NCBI GenBank assembly: GCA_023897205.1 | Contig: JAHWDD010000010.1 | Coordinates: 310,001-374,000 of the forward strand | Direction: 5' to 3' | From: Exophiala sp. HKRS030 | Taxonomy: Eukaryota; Ascomycota; Eurotiomycetes; Chaetothyriales; Herpotrichiellaceae | Length of the DNA stretch: 64,000 nt | Shown: one piece after another, positions 33,209 through 44,425 of the stretch | Layout: each line of letters starts with the position of its first letter | Numbering within the stretch: position 1 is the first letter of the stretch | The notes under the pieces: model-generated | Seen by the model: the letters and a program-made list of their open reading frames with translations, nothing else | What the model was told of the DNA's origin: nothing | The model's database searches: none | Program-made: the position numbers and the translations under genes

Positions 33209-35493
33209 ATGACAGAGTGCAAGGACGAAAGAACAGCGGGAGTTTCTGAAGATCAAGCATTGAACGATACCATTACTTGGCGGCCTGAGTTCTCGACTCG
33301 CCGGCCAATCAATGGCATCTGCGATGATGAGAACATTCCGTGGATCGATGTACGCGATGCACTGTGGCAGGATCTGGACGCCGATGAGGGTGCCGGAGAA
33401 CAATCAGGAGAAACCAAAAGGACCGCCCTCCAGGCATTCATGGTAGATGAGGAGCTACCCGATACCTTGTTGGTCGACGAAGACATAGAAGAGTTTTTCT
33501 CAGGTGCCAGTCTAGAACTATTGCGAGCAAAAGTATGGCGAGGTCCAGTCTTGTTGCGCAAGGCATGGGTTGCTGAAGGGACACGCAACCGGTTCGAGGC
33601 GAGCCCGGAATGGCTCACAGCCCACGATTTGTATCATAAGTTGATCAAGCCAGTAAGTAAAAGTGTAAAAGGGAGCGGAAAAGTGGGGGACCGATTGCTT
33701 ATATTCTTGTGATAATATAGAGGTTTTTATCCGCCGCCGCTAGGTCCAATTCAGCCATCCAGCGAGACCCGGATCTCGACATAGAGCGTCGTCTAATGTT
33801 TGCATTCCCCTTCCACCTCACGAATATCAACCGCTAACAATGCAGCAGTTTCATCAACGATCCGGACAAATGGGACGTCCATGCACTTGCAGGTACGGCA
33901 TCATATTACCAGGTTGGTGCCTTACGAAACACGTTTTTGAAGTATCTGGACTTTGATCCTAGCATGGAGGTGACTATGACAGTAAGTTCTGCGTCAGAAG
34001 CCCCGGCCGTTGCATACTGATCCGAGGCGTAGACCAGGGGCTGGCCAGTGTTCGAGTTTTCTCTCCACTTACCATACTATGCATGGCGCTGCAGCCCTGC
34101 GCCAAACAAAGATGCTCGGCTCGACACCAGTGGTCGCCCACTCAGGAAATTCAGAAACGTCTCTATGCTGAATGGCAAGTCTGGAAATGCATATCTTTAC
34201 GAAGGCCAGATCTCATTTGTGCTTGCTGGCATAGATGAGTGGACGTACGTGGGATACTGCTTTGTTGACACTTATTTTGACGGCGACGATGGGGAAGGTG
34301 CTTATAAGTATAACGAAGATTTTGGGAATGGGTTACACACAAATCCAGTCATGTATGGACTTGCTGACAGGATCCAAACCACCCATCAAGCCCGGGACTT
34401 TTTTTTAAGAGTGTTCAATGCTCGCCTCAAACCAATCATGCAAGAGTGGAAAGTCGTTGTCAAGAAACTGGGAAAGAGCATCCGGGATTCACATGTGAGC
34501 TATTCAGCATTTCTCTGACCCGGGGAACTTTGGAGCGTCACTGATATGTCACAAGGATCCGGAAAACGACCTTTGCGATCAGATTGGCACTCACACCACC
34601 GAGGAGACGACAGAGCAACACGCCGACAAGATTCGGGCAGAACTCACATGGATTGAGAATACCTGGCCCGTCTTGTCTGATTCACACGACAAGTTGAAAG
34701 CAACATTGAGCGCCTGGGACAATTTCACTCGCTTTAAACCGATCTTCCAGAACATGAATCCAGAAGATCGTACATGCCAATCCTTCAATGCCCTACAGGC
34801 CAACTTCTATCAGTTGACCTGCCTCGAGAAACAAATGAACTCTTTAGCCTCCAAATGGAAGAACAGGGAGACACAAGTAAATATCCCCGTCACGTACTTG
34901 CCTAACATTTCCGGGTTATCTGGTGAAACATTTACTAACGGTATGCTACGTATAGCTGCGTTGCAAACACACACGGCATGACATGGACGTGGGGGCTCAA
35001 CAACGCAAGTTGGCAGAAACGAGCCATCAGCTTGCAGAGGTCACCAAGAAGATGTCGCTCACGATGGTGGTAAGTAGAATCTCCCAACCGTTCGATTACG
35101 AAATGCTGAGGAGCTGAAAAGTTCAGCTTTCCCCTTGCCTTGGCTTCCGCAATCTTCTCGATGCAGCCTCCAGTATTACCTTTTCCCCTAGTCTGGGAAT
35201 CCTTCCTGGTCGCTTTGATTGTCATCGGCATCTTATGTTTGGCTATCTACCATTTCGAAAATTACAGAGGCTCCTGTTCAAAGCGGTGCTCCGATATTGC
35301 TACTCGGTTATCCTTGTATTGCTCACAGCTCCCCCGAATGATCCTACCACTAAAATTGCCCAGACGGTTTGCGCGGTTTCGCAGGGATGCCGAAAATGCC
35401 GACACAGAACTACCAACACGGGAGCCCGCCAGCGAACGACCTCAGCAAATGGGCACACCGGCCTTTGGAAACCCCGCACCCAGTGGTCGGTAG
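33209..35493 (+). CDS. fungal CorA-like membrane protein
   Basis: Seven exons: 33209-33652, 33721-33797, 33849-33981, 34033-34494, 34556-34876, 34956-35069 and 35122-35493, all joining in frame to 640 residues. The 51-base second intron (GTTTGC...CTAAC...CAG) removes an apparent stop. The soluble part carries blocks shared by fungal CorA-like proteins: DIERRLIFINDPDKWDVHALAGTASYYQVGALRNTFLKYL, ISFVLAGIDEWTYVGYCFVDTYFD, GLADRIQTTHQARDFFL. A helical stalk follows (QRKLAETSHQLAEVTKKMSLTMV), then two hydrophobic segments at the C-terminal domain (FSFPLALASAIFSM and LVWESFLVALIVIGILCLAIY). The topology fits CorA, but I see no GMN motif between the spans, so Mg2+ transport is not supported. The tail is basic and Pro-rich. 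The next gene downstream is in the same direction. Confidence 0.8.
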
Positions 35494-36044
35494 AAGCTCC
35501 CAGGACGAGAACCAAAAATATGAATGCCGACTCTGCGGATCTCCCCAAAAGTAGTGACCAATTTCAAAACGCTGGCCCATTCCAGTATGTTGTGCTACGG
35601 CGTTTTGGGAGGAGCATCAGGTGCTTGAGAGCATGCGCTCTTCGAATCAGCACATCACAAGAGATGGCAGCAATTACACGCTGCTTGGTCCAGAAAGTGC
35701 ACCCAGAGATGAGAACGGCACAAGGATCCAGACATCCAGCGCCAGCTGGCAGAGCGCCCAACAACCCAATTGTGGCCTCGGATAATATTTGGTGTGTTAG
35801 TGGTGCCTCTACAGGAATGAATCAAGGCCAGGGTCCTGGACAACACAGCAGCCTGCACGTTGAGTTGCCTTATTGGTGCCCAACGAGTGATATCAGAAGC
35901 AGCCTTGTGATTGGCTAACATTCAATCTGAGGCGACAGAAACCAACGCTCATATACGACAAATACTATTTCACGCATGTTTGCCCGCTAATTGCGAGAAT
36001 GTCCCTAGAGCCTCTTTGCTCTTGACCTCGCTGCAGTGACCACA
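35494..36044. other. intergenic spacer
   Basis: A 551-base spacer before the synthetase-like gene. A 227-codon ORF crossing it (35235-35918) is an alternative frame of the CorA-like last exon that runs on into the spacer, and I do not accept it. Confidence 0.55.
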
Positions 36045-38490
36045 ATGGCGACGGCCGCAAGCGATGGTCTTTCAGCTGCACTTGAAGCGATAGAATCAGA
36101 AGCCTCCCCTCCACTATTCCCCTTAGCAGATATCCAACACAATCCGATCGATATCTACATTACTCGTCTGGCCGAGACCCTGGTTGGTATCACTGGCTGC
36201 GATGCTCAAGTCGCCCTCGATTCCATTCAATGGCCAGTCGAGGATTGGGACCTTGTGGTCGTTCTCCCTCGTCTTCGACTGGAAGATATTGACAGTCAAA
36301 ACCCTGCCGCAGACCTCAAACAAAGAGTACGGCACCCTGAACAGCCCACCCTCAAGCTCGAGCGTCCTTGACTAATACATTACCTGAGCAGTTTCCACCA
36401 TTGTCTCTATTTGCAAACCCTATCCCAGATGGAATCCAGCTACGCTTTCTTTTTGCGCCAATCACGTTAGCACGGATCCTCATCTCCTACATTCTTGACC
36501 GGGGAAATTTGTATGGGAGGGTTCCTATTGACGAGAATGCCGATGTCGAGTCGCCCAGCGATTCAGTGAAGAAGCTCGTTGTAGACTTCTCCTCTCCAAA
36601 CCTTGGTAAGGAGTTTGATGGCAATTACTTGAGAAGTACCATTATCGGGACTTACATCTCGTCATTGTACCAATCACTTGGCTGGGACGTACATAAGATG
36701 AATTTTCTGGGTGACTGGGGCCGAAACATCGGTCTGCTGGCCGCTGGCTGGGAGAGATTTGGGTCGGAGGAGCTTTTCGAGGCAGATCCACTGAAACATC
36801 TTGTGGATGTCTTCTCACAGATTGATACGCTTGTCCGGACTGCGGAGGATGACGAAAAAGGCGCGATCGCGGCGGAAAAGGAAGCTTTCTTCAGACGAAT
36901 GGAGGACGGGGACCAAGATGCTGTTCAGCTGTGTCGCAGATTCCGCGATGCCTGCGTACAACAATACGCAGAGCAGTATGCCAGACTGAACATCACATTC
37001 GACGAATACTCGGGAGAATCCATGGTTCGACATGAAACCATCGCTGAAGTTGAAAGCGCCCTTCGAGACCATAACGCATACCGTGAAAGCGAAGGAGCAT
37101 GGATCATTGATTTCGAAAGCTTTGGTCTTAGAGGCCTAAAGACTTCAATTGGACGATATAGCGACGGCACGACCTCATATCTCTTGAGAGATATCGCTGC
37201 GGCGGTGGAGCGATTCAACCTGCTTTCCTTCGGCAAGATGATCTACGTGGTGACATTGAAACAAGACTCACACTTTCGCGAGGTCATTGCCGCTCTCGAG
37301 ATTATGGGTTATACTGATCTGGCGTCAAAACTACTGCATGTCAACTATGGGAAATTCCACGGCATTTCGAGACATGAAGACAGCAAAGGGTTGCAATTGA
37401 AAGACATTATCGACCAATGTCAAAGTACAGTGGACGACTTTTTGGCAGCAAACCCTGAAGACTTCGGCGAACTCCGCAATGATACCGATGCCAGCATCTC
37501 TGGCCATCTTACTGCGATAGGTTTGATGGCACAAGAACTATCCATCCGCCGCGGCGCCACGTTCAACTACGATCCTCACAAAATGGGAGACCTAGACAGT
37601 CATTCTGGCTTGAGTCTTCACTATTGGTTCACACAAATTGACCGCCGACTTCAAGGCGTGACTATCGATCGTGCAGAACTCGAAAGTGCAGACTACACAA
37701 TGTTCGAAGACGAAGAGTACTTTGATGTCTTGCGAGTACTCATCCATTTCCCAGGCATGGTCAAGACGTCGATCAAGAATCTAGAATCCTCTGCCATTCT
37801 AAATTATCTGTACCGATTGACTGACGTTATCTCCACCATCTTTAACAAGAAGAAGGACAAAGCCGGCGAGAGTTCAACCCAAAACATGGCCAAACTTGCA
37901 TTCTTCGAATGTATCCGTCAGACGTTGAGTAACGGAATGGCAATGCTTGGAATGGTGCCACTGCGAATGTAAGGCCCTCTTCCCCTGAATACAGTCTTAC
38001 CACTGACCCATTGTTCACTAGTGGACAAGCAGGAATTATTCAGCCGATCGGACATGGCGAATCCAATGAGCAGGACAGTTTCGTCCCAGAGTACGACGTT
38101 ACCAACATTCATGACGAGCCAGCACAATCTCTCAACGATGGTGTAGTGAGTAATCAGCCAGAGCAAGGCCAGGTGGGCAGTGCTGTTGAGTCAGCAGAAG
38201 CCCCGGTTACTGAGCCGACTGAAGATTCGGATCACGTCGATCAAGAGGAGCAGAGCGAAGAAGCGAAAGCAAGTGAGCCAATCAGGCAGACTGAGCAGAT
38301 TGAGCCAACTGAGCAGATTGAGCCAACAGAGCAGACTGGACAAATTGAAAACGCCGAGGAGACTGATCGATCAGATCAGGTCATTCACATCGAACAGACG
38401 GAGCAAATTGAAGAAGCTCAAAAGGATCAAACTGTGGAGGCTGATCATGATGAGAATCATGCCCAAGTTGAGCCGAACATTGATGATTAG
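36045..38490 (+). CDS. arginyl-tRNA synthetase paralogue with lost catalytic signatures
   Basis: Three exons, 36045-36326, 36392-37968 and 38022-38490, encode 775 residues; cytosolic ArgRS is about 600. The N-terminal Add1-like domain (NPIDIYITRLAETL), the Rossmann core and the anticodon-binding domain are all recognisable: DFSSPN (159-164), LRSTIIGTYISSLYQSLGWDVHKMNFLGDWG, SDGTTSYLLRDIAAAVERF, MIYVVTLKQDSHF, and a C-terminal NGMAMLGMVPLRI. The HIGH motif (normally HxGH between FSSPN..KPF and LRST) reads Asp-Gly-Asn-Tyr at 170-173, and the MSTRKG loop reads ISRHEDSKG at 419-427. Both ATP-handling signatures are gone, so aminoacylation is unlikely. The frame is otherwise intact, arguing for a retained non-canonical role. 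The third exon adds a 150-residue Glu/Gln/Thr tail with tandem repeats. The partner is unknown. Confidence 0.88.
38290..38325 (+). repeat. 18-bp tandem repeat coding the acidic tail
   Basis: Two exact 18-base units (38290-38307, 38308-38325) plus a degenerate third encode TEQIEP-type hexapeptides. Further related TEQIE units follow to about 38420. Confidence 0.85.
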
Positions 38491-38938
38491 ATTGCCAGAA
38501 GCGTTGTTTCCCGCTGGAATGTTTTGTTTCAAGAGGAGAGTTTGGTTCTGGGCTTTGCAATGATCCAGGTTCATGATGTACCATCAGCATGTCGTGATTT
38601 GTTTCTGAATGTCATTTGATCTACTCTACTCCATTCATTCAAATTTATTCCCATTTTTTGGGCAGAATCCTCAATCGATTCAATCCCAAGTGCGCTTGAC
38701 CCCGGATCCCAACCTCCATCCCGCACGAGGACCTTTGATTAAGCGAAGACATACTTCATACTGATCATCATACTGGTTGTTTGATGATAGCGCAAGGCAA
38801 CAGCTCTCCATTTGATTACAGCGTGTTGGTATCGTGGGGGTTTCCTTTGCGTTTTCCTTTCCACCAAAGCTTCCAAAGCCTTTGTGAGCGTCTACAGTCT
38901 AGACAGAACGGCCTTCTGCAGTGCTTTGCCGTGCCAAC

Positions 38939-38939
<1 letters not shown>

Positions 38940-38972
<33 letters not shown>
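38940..38972 (+). repeat. (CAG)11 microsatellite
   Basis: Eleven perfect CAG units. They would code polyglutamine in one frame, but I see no gene around them. Confidence 0.9.
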
Positions 38973-38975
<3 letters not shown>

Positions 38976-39495
38976 GCAAAGGACGGACTACAAGGGGGAA
39001 GAAATGGTTGCCTTTTTTTTCTTGTCTGCTTGTGCTTCTCTAATTCGGCCTCGTAAGCGTTGGGCTTCGTTTATCCTTTCCAGGGGCATATATCGGCCAA
39101 TACTACCAAAGGTGTGATGCGTCAAGTTGGTGCTCGCACACCGGTGGAATGTACACGTGTCCGAGTCAAAACACGCTGCGTCTGTTTCGAGGGCCCCTTC
39201 TCGACACTGCCTGCGGCTGTAATGCAAGGCGGGAGTGAAAGAGGGGGGGGGGTGGAAATGCGGGAAAAGGTAACGGCAAAATGTGCCTAGCGGTCAGTCA
39301 GAGTCCCGCGGGGCTGATGAGGACATTGGTCGCTTCACGTTGGGCATCTGTACAGCAAACCAAGACAAGACTGGCTCTCCATCGGGGGTTGCTTCGCTTT
39401 TGCTTTTGTACCGACACCGTCTGCACAACCCTAGAGTACGGGGTGATTTTTTTTCTCGCTTAACTTTTGGTTTTGGTTTTGGTTTTGGACATGGA

Positions 39496-39520
39496 TGGTG
39501 GTGGTGGTGGTGGTGGTGGT
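39496..39520 (+). repeat. (TGG)8 microsatellite
   Basis: Eight TGG units immediately after a TTTTGG-repeat tract. Probably neutral simple-sequence DNA. Confidence 0.9.
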
Positions 39521-40270
39521 GAATGAAACCCTCCCACCACCACGAGCACCAGTCGGCCAGACATGGTTGTCTTCTTTTTTTTGGTCCTTCCAAGTTGACG
39601 AGTAGCCCAACCAACCTTGGGCTTTTTATTTTACAGAGTAGCAATGATTAAGTAGCCTGAAATGACGAGTGCGAAAAAACGGGACTACTGTAACAATTTT
39701 TGTGGCGCCTAGGAATGAGTGAACAACCGCCGCCTCGGCCTGACTTTGCAGCAAAATGAAGAATAGACCAACCCCGGGTCACACTTGGGCACCATCACCT
39801 GCATTATCATCAAAGATGCATCTTTTTAGGCACCTCATCGATTCGCTGCATCACATCATGATGTCAAAAGACATGACGTCCCGTGTAGGTAGTTTCGTGG
39901 CCGAGTAAGAGTACGCCCTGAACACCAGGGGGGGATAGGCGGCCCTCAAAAGACAAACGCCCATGCACCTCAGCCTCATTTCAATTGATCTCGCTGGCCA
40001 CTAAAGTCGTGCCACGCTCCCACTCTACACCCAGAGTGAGTTTATTCATCGAGTCAAAAGTGTCGGGCTCGTGCGGCTCTGCAGACAAAAGCCCAACCGA
40101 GCGAGCACGAGATTTTTTCGTCTCCTTCTTTGTATCAAAAAGTGAGTCGCCTGGCAGCCTTTTTTCTTCCATTTCCCCCATCTCTTCTTTCTTTCAGATC
40201 GCATCTCGCTCTCGTCGCAGATGACTTGAGATTGTGGGCGTGCCGAAGCCAAAAGTGGGCGCTTTTCAGC

Positions 40271-41782
40271 ATGGCCATGGACGCTCAACATCGTCGGCTC
40301 TTCATCCAGTCAGTTGCCCTTCTTGTCTTGTCGTGAGGTCGTCCCTTTTCCATACCCTGACACGATTCCAGATGGAGCCAGAGCGAGCGTGTCTCGCTAT
40401 CGGTGGTCACATTTGATGGGGACACCGAGACGTTCGTTGTGCCGGGAGAGCTTCTTCGGCGGCGTTCGCGCAAGTTCCGCGAGACCTTGACATGTTACGT
40501 CTCGGGGATGCCGGTTCATGATACGTCGCTTGACATAATGAAAGACTTTTACATGTGGACCATGTCTCCTCGGCCGCACATCGACGAGGGTGCGTCGTTT
40601 GACCAGGCGGTGAAGTTGGGCGTTTTCGCCTCAAAGTATGAAATTCCGGCGTTGAGCAACCAGGTCACCGATGTGATTCGTAGCCACCTCGCAAGTGGCG
40701 AGTGGAAGCTGCGAGCTTCGATGGTCGACGAGATCTACGAGGCCGTACCGGTAGGCAGGCCCCTGCGTGAGGTCATCCGCACGGCACTGGGTCAACTGCC
40801 GAGATCGATCACGACCGATCCAGAAGAGCCCACGCGAGAAGAATGGGCGGCCGTGATTCTGAAACACGGGCACTTTGCGCTCGACTTCATCCAGGCAACT
40901 TCCTCAGAGTGGACAAAACAAGCTTACCTTTCGAATGTCTGTCGTTTCCACGACCACGAGGACATGGGAGCTCAGAATGTGACCCTGGCGTCTTGTGATG
41001 GGTGTCGGTACGCACAGGATGAATGCTACCCCAACTTCGAGCAAGAGGCCTTGGCTGAACCGGCCCATGCGGAAGAAGAGATGCCATTAGAGGAGCCGGT
41101 GGAAACCGCCGAGAGTAGCGACAAGACTTACTACACTGCCGAAGAAGCAGCAGCACCGCCAGAGCCGGAGCCGGAGACAGGCCTCGAACCAATCGAAGAA
41201 GAGCCAGCATTTGCCTACGAGGAAGCATCAGAGGTTGCGTACGCCGACCACCTCGTCGAGCATCTTGCCGAACTCAAAGAGGAACCCGCACCTGCTTATG
41301 AGGAACCAGACCGTGAACCAACACCGGTACCCGTCTTCTCAGATGAGCCAGTCGATCCTGCAGCGGTAGATCCGGCACCGGAACCAGAAATGGTTGCCGC
41401 CGAACGCCAGTTCAGCTGGGTAGATGACGAGGATCCCATGTCGGAGATGAACGGTGTTCCGCCATCAGATACCAACGAAGTCGCTGTATCCGAAGTCAAT
41501 GCCATGGCACCATCTGAAACCAGTGCTGTGACAACGTCGGAGTCGAACGGAAGCATCATCTCTCACCCTCTGGTCAAGGACTTGACAGGAGCTGCTGTTC
41601 CGGAATCGGTGATTGAAGAAGTAGATACACCAGTGGCTGTGGAGGCCGCTGTCGTAGAGAATGGGGACACAGTGGGAGACAAAGGTATTCAGTCTCCTGC
41701 GGTCGAGACGGCTAATGAGTCATCTGGAAAGAAGAAAAAGAAGAAGAAGAACCGGGGAAGTAGTATTAGTCAGGCAAGATAG
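40271..41782 (+). CDS. BTB/POZ-like protein with acidic C-terminal region
   Basis: Exons 40271-40308 and 40372-41782 give 482 residues; the splice rejoins as FIQ-WSQSERVSLSVVTFDGDTETFVVPGELL. That segment, RRRSRKFRETLTCY, the following YMWTMSPRP stretch and the helix block AVKLGVFASKYEIPALSNQVTDVIRSHL match the layout of fungal BTB/POZ-type domains (residues about 20-130). A Cys cluster follows (CRFHDHED...CDGCRYAQDEC). Residues 230-450 are low-complexity and Glu/Pro/Ala-rich. The C terminus ends with a lysine run (KKKKKKKNRGSS). BTB proteins often act as Cullin3 adaptors or in transcription, but no partner can be inferred here. Confidence 0.78.
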
Positions 41783-42228
41783 CTTGGTCGATGGGAAAGT
41801 CGAGTGGTTTGACTTGATGGATGGTCTATGGAGATGGCGTTTGGTATTGATTCTGGTGTAGCTTCTCTTCCGGATAACTGCAAAACAATATCGTTCAGAA
41901 CGCTTCTCATCATTTCATCCCATCTATATTAAAATTCGCCAAAACGCAATGCTGAATTTCGAAGAGGACAAACAGCGTGCGAAAGCAAGAACCATCGATT
42001 CGCCTTTGAAAGATAACGTATGAAAGAAGGATGTGTGTGCCTTTGTAAATCTCCATTCGTGTTCGATGTCGGAGAGAGTCGAGTTTTGTTCCTTTCTAGT
42101 AACAAGGTCGGTCGGTTGATCATCGGGAAAGTTTTGTTCAAAGGAAACCTGTAGAAGGTCGTGGCTGCCATAAAATCGTTGTGGTTCGCGATGCGTAGAC
42201 TTGCAGGGCTCTCAATGCATAGCGATAG
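41783..42228. other. convergent 3' spacer
   Basis: 446 bases between convergent genes; no element recognised. Confidence 0.5.
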
Positions 42229-42531
42229 CTACTGAGTGATTTTCTGCAGCTTGCAATTGTTACACCGAGCGTATCCACAACGAGGGCAGTTCTCAGCTTT
42301 GATGTTGATAGCCCTCTTCCCGTCTTTACACTAAAGCACATCGACGGGTAACGGTCAGCTCTCTAGGTACGATGAAGACCCTCCAGACACGAGACGGTGT
42401 ATAATACTGACACAACCCCATATGAACACTGCCTTGTTCCGGCTCTTTGAAGGCGGCCTTGAGCGAGTACTGTCAGTGTTATCCAACTGCACACGAATCA
42501 ACGCCTCGAGACCCTGTCGTGGTGGGCGCAT
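42229..42531 (-). CDS. small Cys-rich zinc-type protein, copy 2
   Basis: Exons 42412-42531 and 42229-42330, joined over an 81-base intron (GTCAGT...TTTAG), encode 73 residues from the first in-frame ATG. The junction sequence is VFIWGC-CKDGK, followed by INIKAENCPRCGYARCNNCKLQKITQ. Six cysteines arranged as CC, CxxC and CxxC suggest a zinc ribbon or knuckle. The second exon differs from the copy at 44426 in only 3 of 33 residues but in many silent positions. The true N terminus is uncertain: the frame continues upstream to a TGA at 42637-42639, beyond which the same frame is open again, so an additional 5' exon or a lost N-terminal part is possible. Function unknown. Confidence 0.6.
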
Positions 42532-44425
42532 ACTGACCCAAGAGTCGGCCAGCGAGACAGCGTTAATCGAGGAGACGGGGAACGAAGGGTCCAGGGCGAT
42601 CGAGTGTTGGATTTGATGGCTATGTGACTCGCAGCGTCACCAGCGCACTACTCGAAAAGGGTCAACAACTTCAATTGTTCGGAGTCTCGCACTTGGGAAG
42701 GTCAGGTATTTATGCTCATGATGCCACCCTTCCCAACTGCCATACACGGTCTTGACAACAGTGGAGTTCGAGGGCTTGCCGGGAACGTCCCTGAAGGGTG
42801 ACCCATAACATGATCTCGGTAATCTTCGTTCCAAAGCACAGCGTCTGCGTGACCTCGTTCGGAGGATTCAAATGATTCGAGTTATTGGAGCTGTTGGTGT
42901 TGTACGGAATCCGTTATGTCGATCCAGTAAGGAAACATTCCCAGAAGTCCCCCCTGTGTTAGGCAAGCCCTCTAAACATCGGAGCCAAGTACCTAGTAGT
43001 AAGTACTTAGGATCAATGGGAGCCTCATGACCCGGAGGTCGAAGCGGCCGGCCGTTATTAGACCTGGCTTAGCGGAGAGAAGCTCTCGTCGACACCCATG
43101 GATACGGAGGACGGAGTAGCCCCTTCCAGCTAGTCCTTGAAATTGGCTTTCACCAGAGACCAGGTATGGTCGTTAGTACTCAGTACAAGAACTTCCTCGT
43201 CCTATCGTTTCATTCTCATCCTACCTGTACAAAAGTTGACTACTCGCGATGGAACGTCACCTTTCACAAGGATACACGGGTTGCAAAAACATCAGCCTAA
43301 ACATCAGTGGCCGTCAAAGTATTCGAAGGGGGGACGAAGAGCACCCAAAAAGTGATTCAAAAACACACACATCTCCTGTCTAGCATCCGGTCTGGTCTGG
43401 AAAAGTCTGCGGTCCCGTGCCCGTGCTCGTGGATGATGAGATGTACGGCTGAACTCCTGGTGAATTATAGTCCAAGTCAGAAGGCGATGAGATTCCGAGG
43501 GGAGCCTTTTTCGGCCGATCGCCCGAGGTGTCCTGAGCCGTGGATTGTAGGGCGTCCTGAATTATCAATGTGTCTAAGAAGACGAGGATGCTCATGTCGT
43601 GGAATGAGTCTACTTGAGCCGTATACAGGCCCTGGCCACATACTCTGTACCTTGGACGATGAACATGCTGACTGGTATGGCACCTAGGTTGAGAGCTGTT
43701 CTCGTGCCGACCACTCCTCCTGTGCGTTGTCGTGGCCAGGAAGGGCTCTACTCTAGGCTGACCATGCGGGCTGTCCAATCTTTCTTCCCTACGAACTCTT
43801 CAACTTCCTTCCTCGGCGATTCTCCCATCTTGTGTGTTCCATCCAAGATGTGGGTATACATGACTGTTAACCCAGCTTCGACAAAGAGTCACGAGGCTTC
43901 TCGCGTTGTTTCATCTTCCTGGGGGATGTCTAAGGGTGGTTGGCCGTGGTGTCGGCAATGGATATTACGCACAACAGACCATATTCAACCCAGTCTAGTT
44001 AGGCTTCCAACAATTCGACCTTCCAATTAAAGGGCGCTTAACAGAGTCCAGACTGAAAACATGTTATCTTGTGGCTTTTGGATACTTTCACAGCGAAAAG
44101 TCTAGAATATTTAGACTCGAATGTCCCTTTAGATGCCAGATGGCCAAATATAGGCTCTATTGGGCGCCCATCAACTGGAAAGGTCGAAAAATAGATTGTC
44201 TTTTGAAAATCGTCATTCAAAATTCTCAACCACCTAAATTTATCTCTCGTCCCGACGTTCTCTAAAAAGAAGGGTATTAATCCTTGTAAGAAATAATACA
44301 CAAGCGCCATATATACGGAGTACATGTCGTAATATTGTCTCCTTCTGTCTTTCTTTCTTCCTTTCTTCCTTTTCTTCTTCCGACGCGTACTTGAGAGCTC
44401 AGAGTCACGGCGTCTTCTCCTCCAA
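42532..44425. other. intergenic region between the two small zinc-type genes
   Basis: About 1.9 kb. The part just upstream of copy 2 (42540-42900) may contain its missing 5' exon. A TACTCCGTA-type word occurs at 44314-44322 and TACCTAG words near 42988-43010. ORFs of 60-140 codons start at TTG or show no coding signature. Confidence 0.45.

Larger units (their letters stand above)
38491..40270. other. intergenic region with triplet microsatellites
   Basis: About 1.8 kb without a supported gene. It carries (CAG)11, (TGG)8 and a TTTTGG-rich stretch near 39465-39490. A 91-codon ORF translating the CAG run as polyglutamine has nothing else to support it. Confidence 0.55.

Noticed and set aside
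33721..33981. In-frame TAA (33835-33837) in the CorA-like gene suggesting a pseudogene
   Set aside because: A 51-base intron from GTTTGC at 33798 to CAG at 33848, with a perfect CTAAC branch sequence, removes it and yields the expected ERRLIFINDP junction.
38781..39056. ORF containing a polyglutamine run
   Set aside because: The run is simply the (CAG)11 microsatellite read in one frame; flanks are not coding-like.
33209..41782. Secondary-metabolite gene cluster around the synthetase-like gene
   Set aside because: No polyketide synthase, NRPS, terpene cyclase or tailoring oxidase lies nearby; neighbours are a CorA-like and a BTB-like protein.
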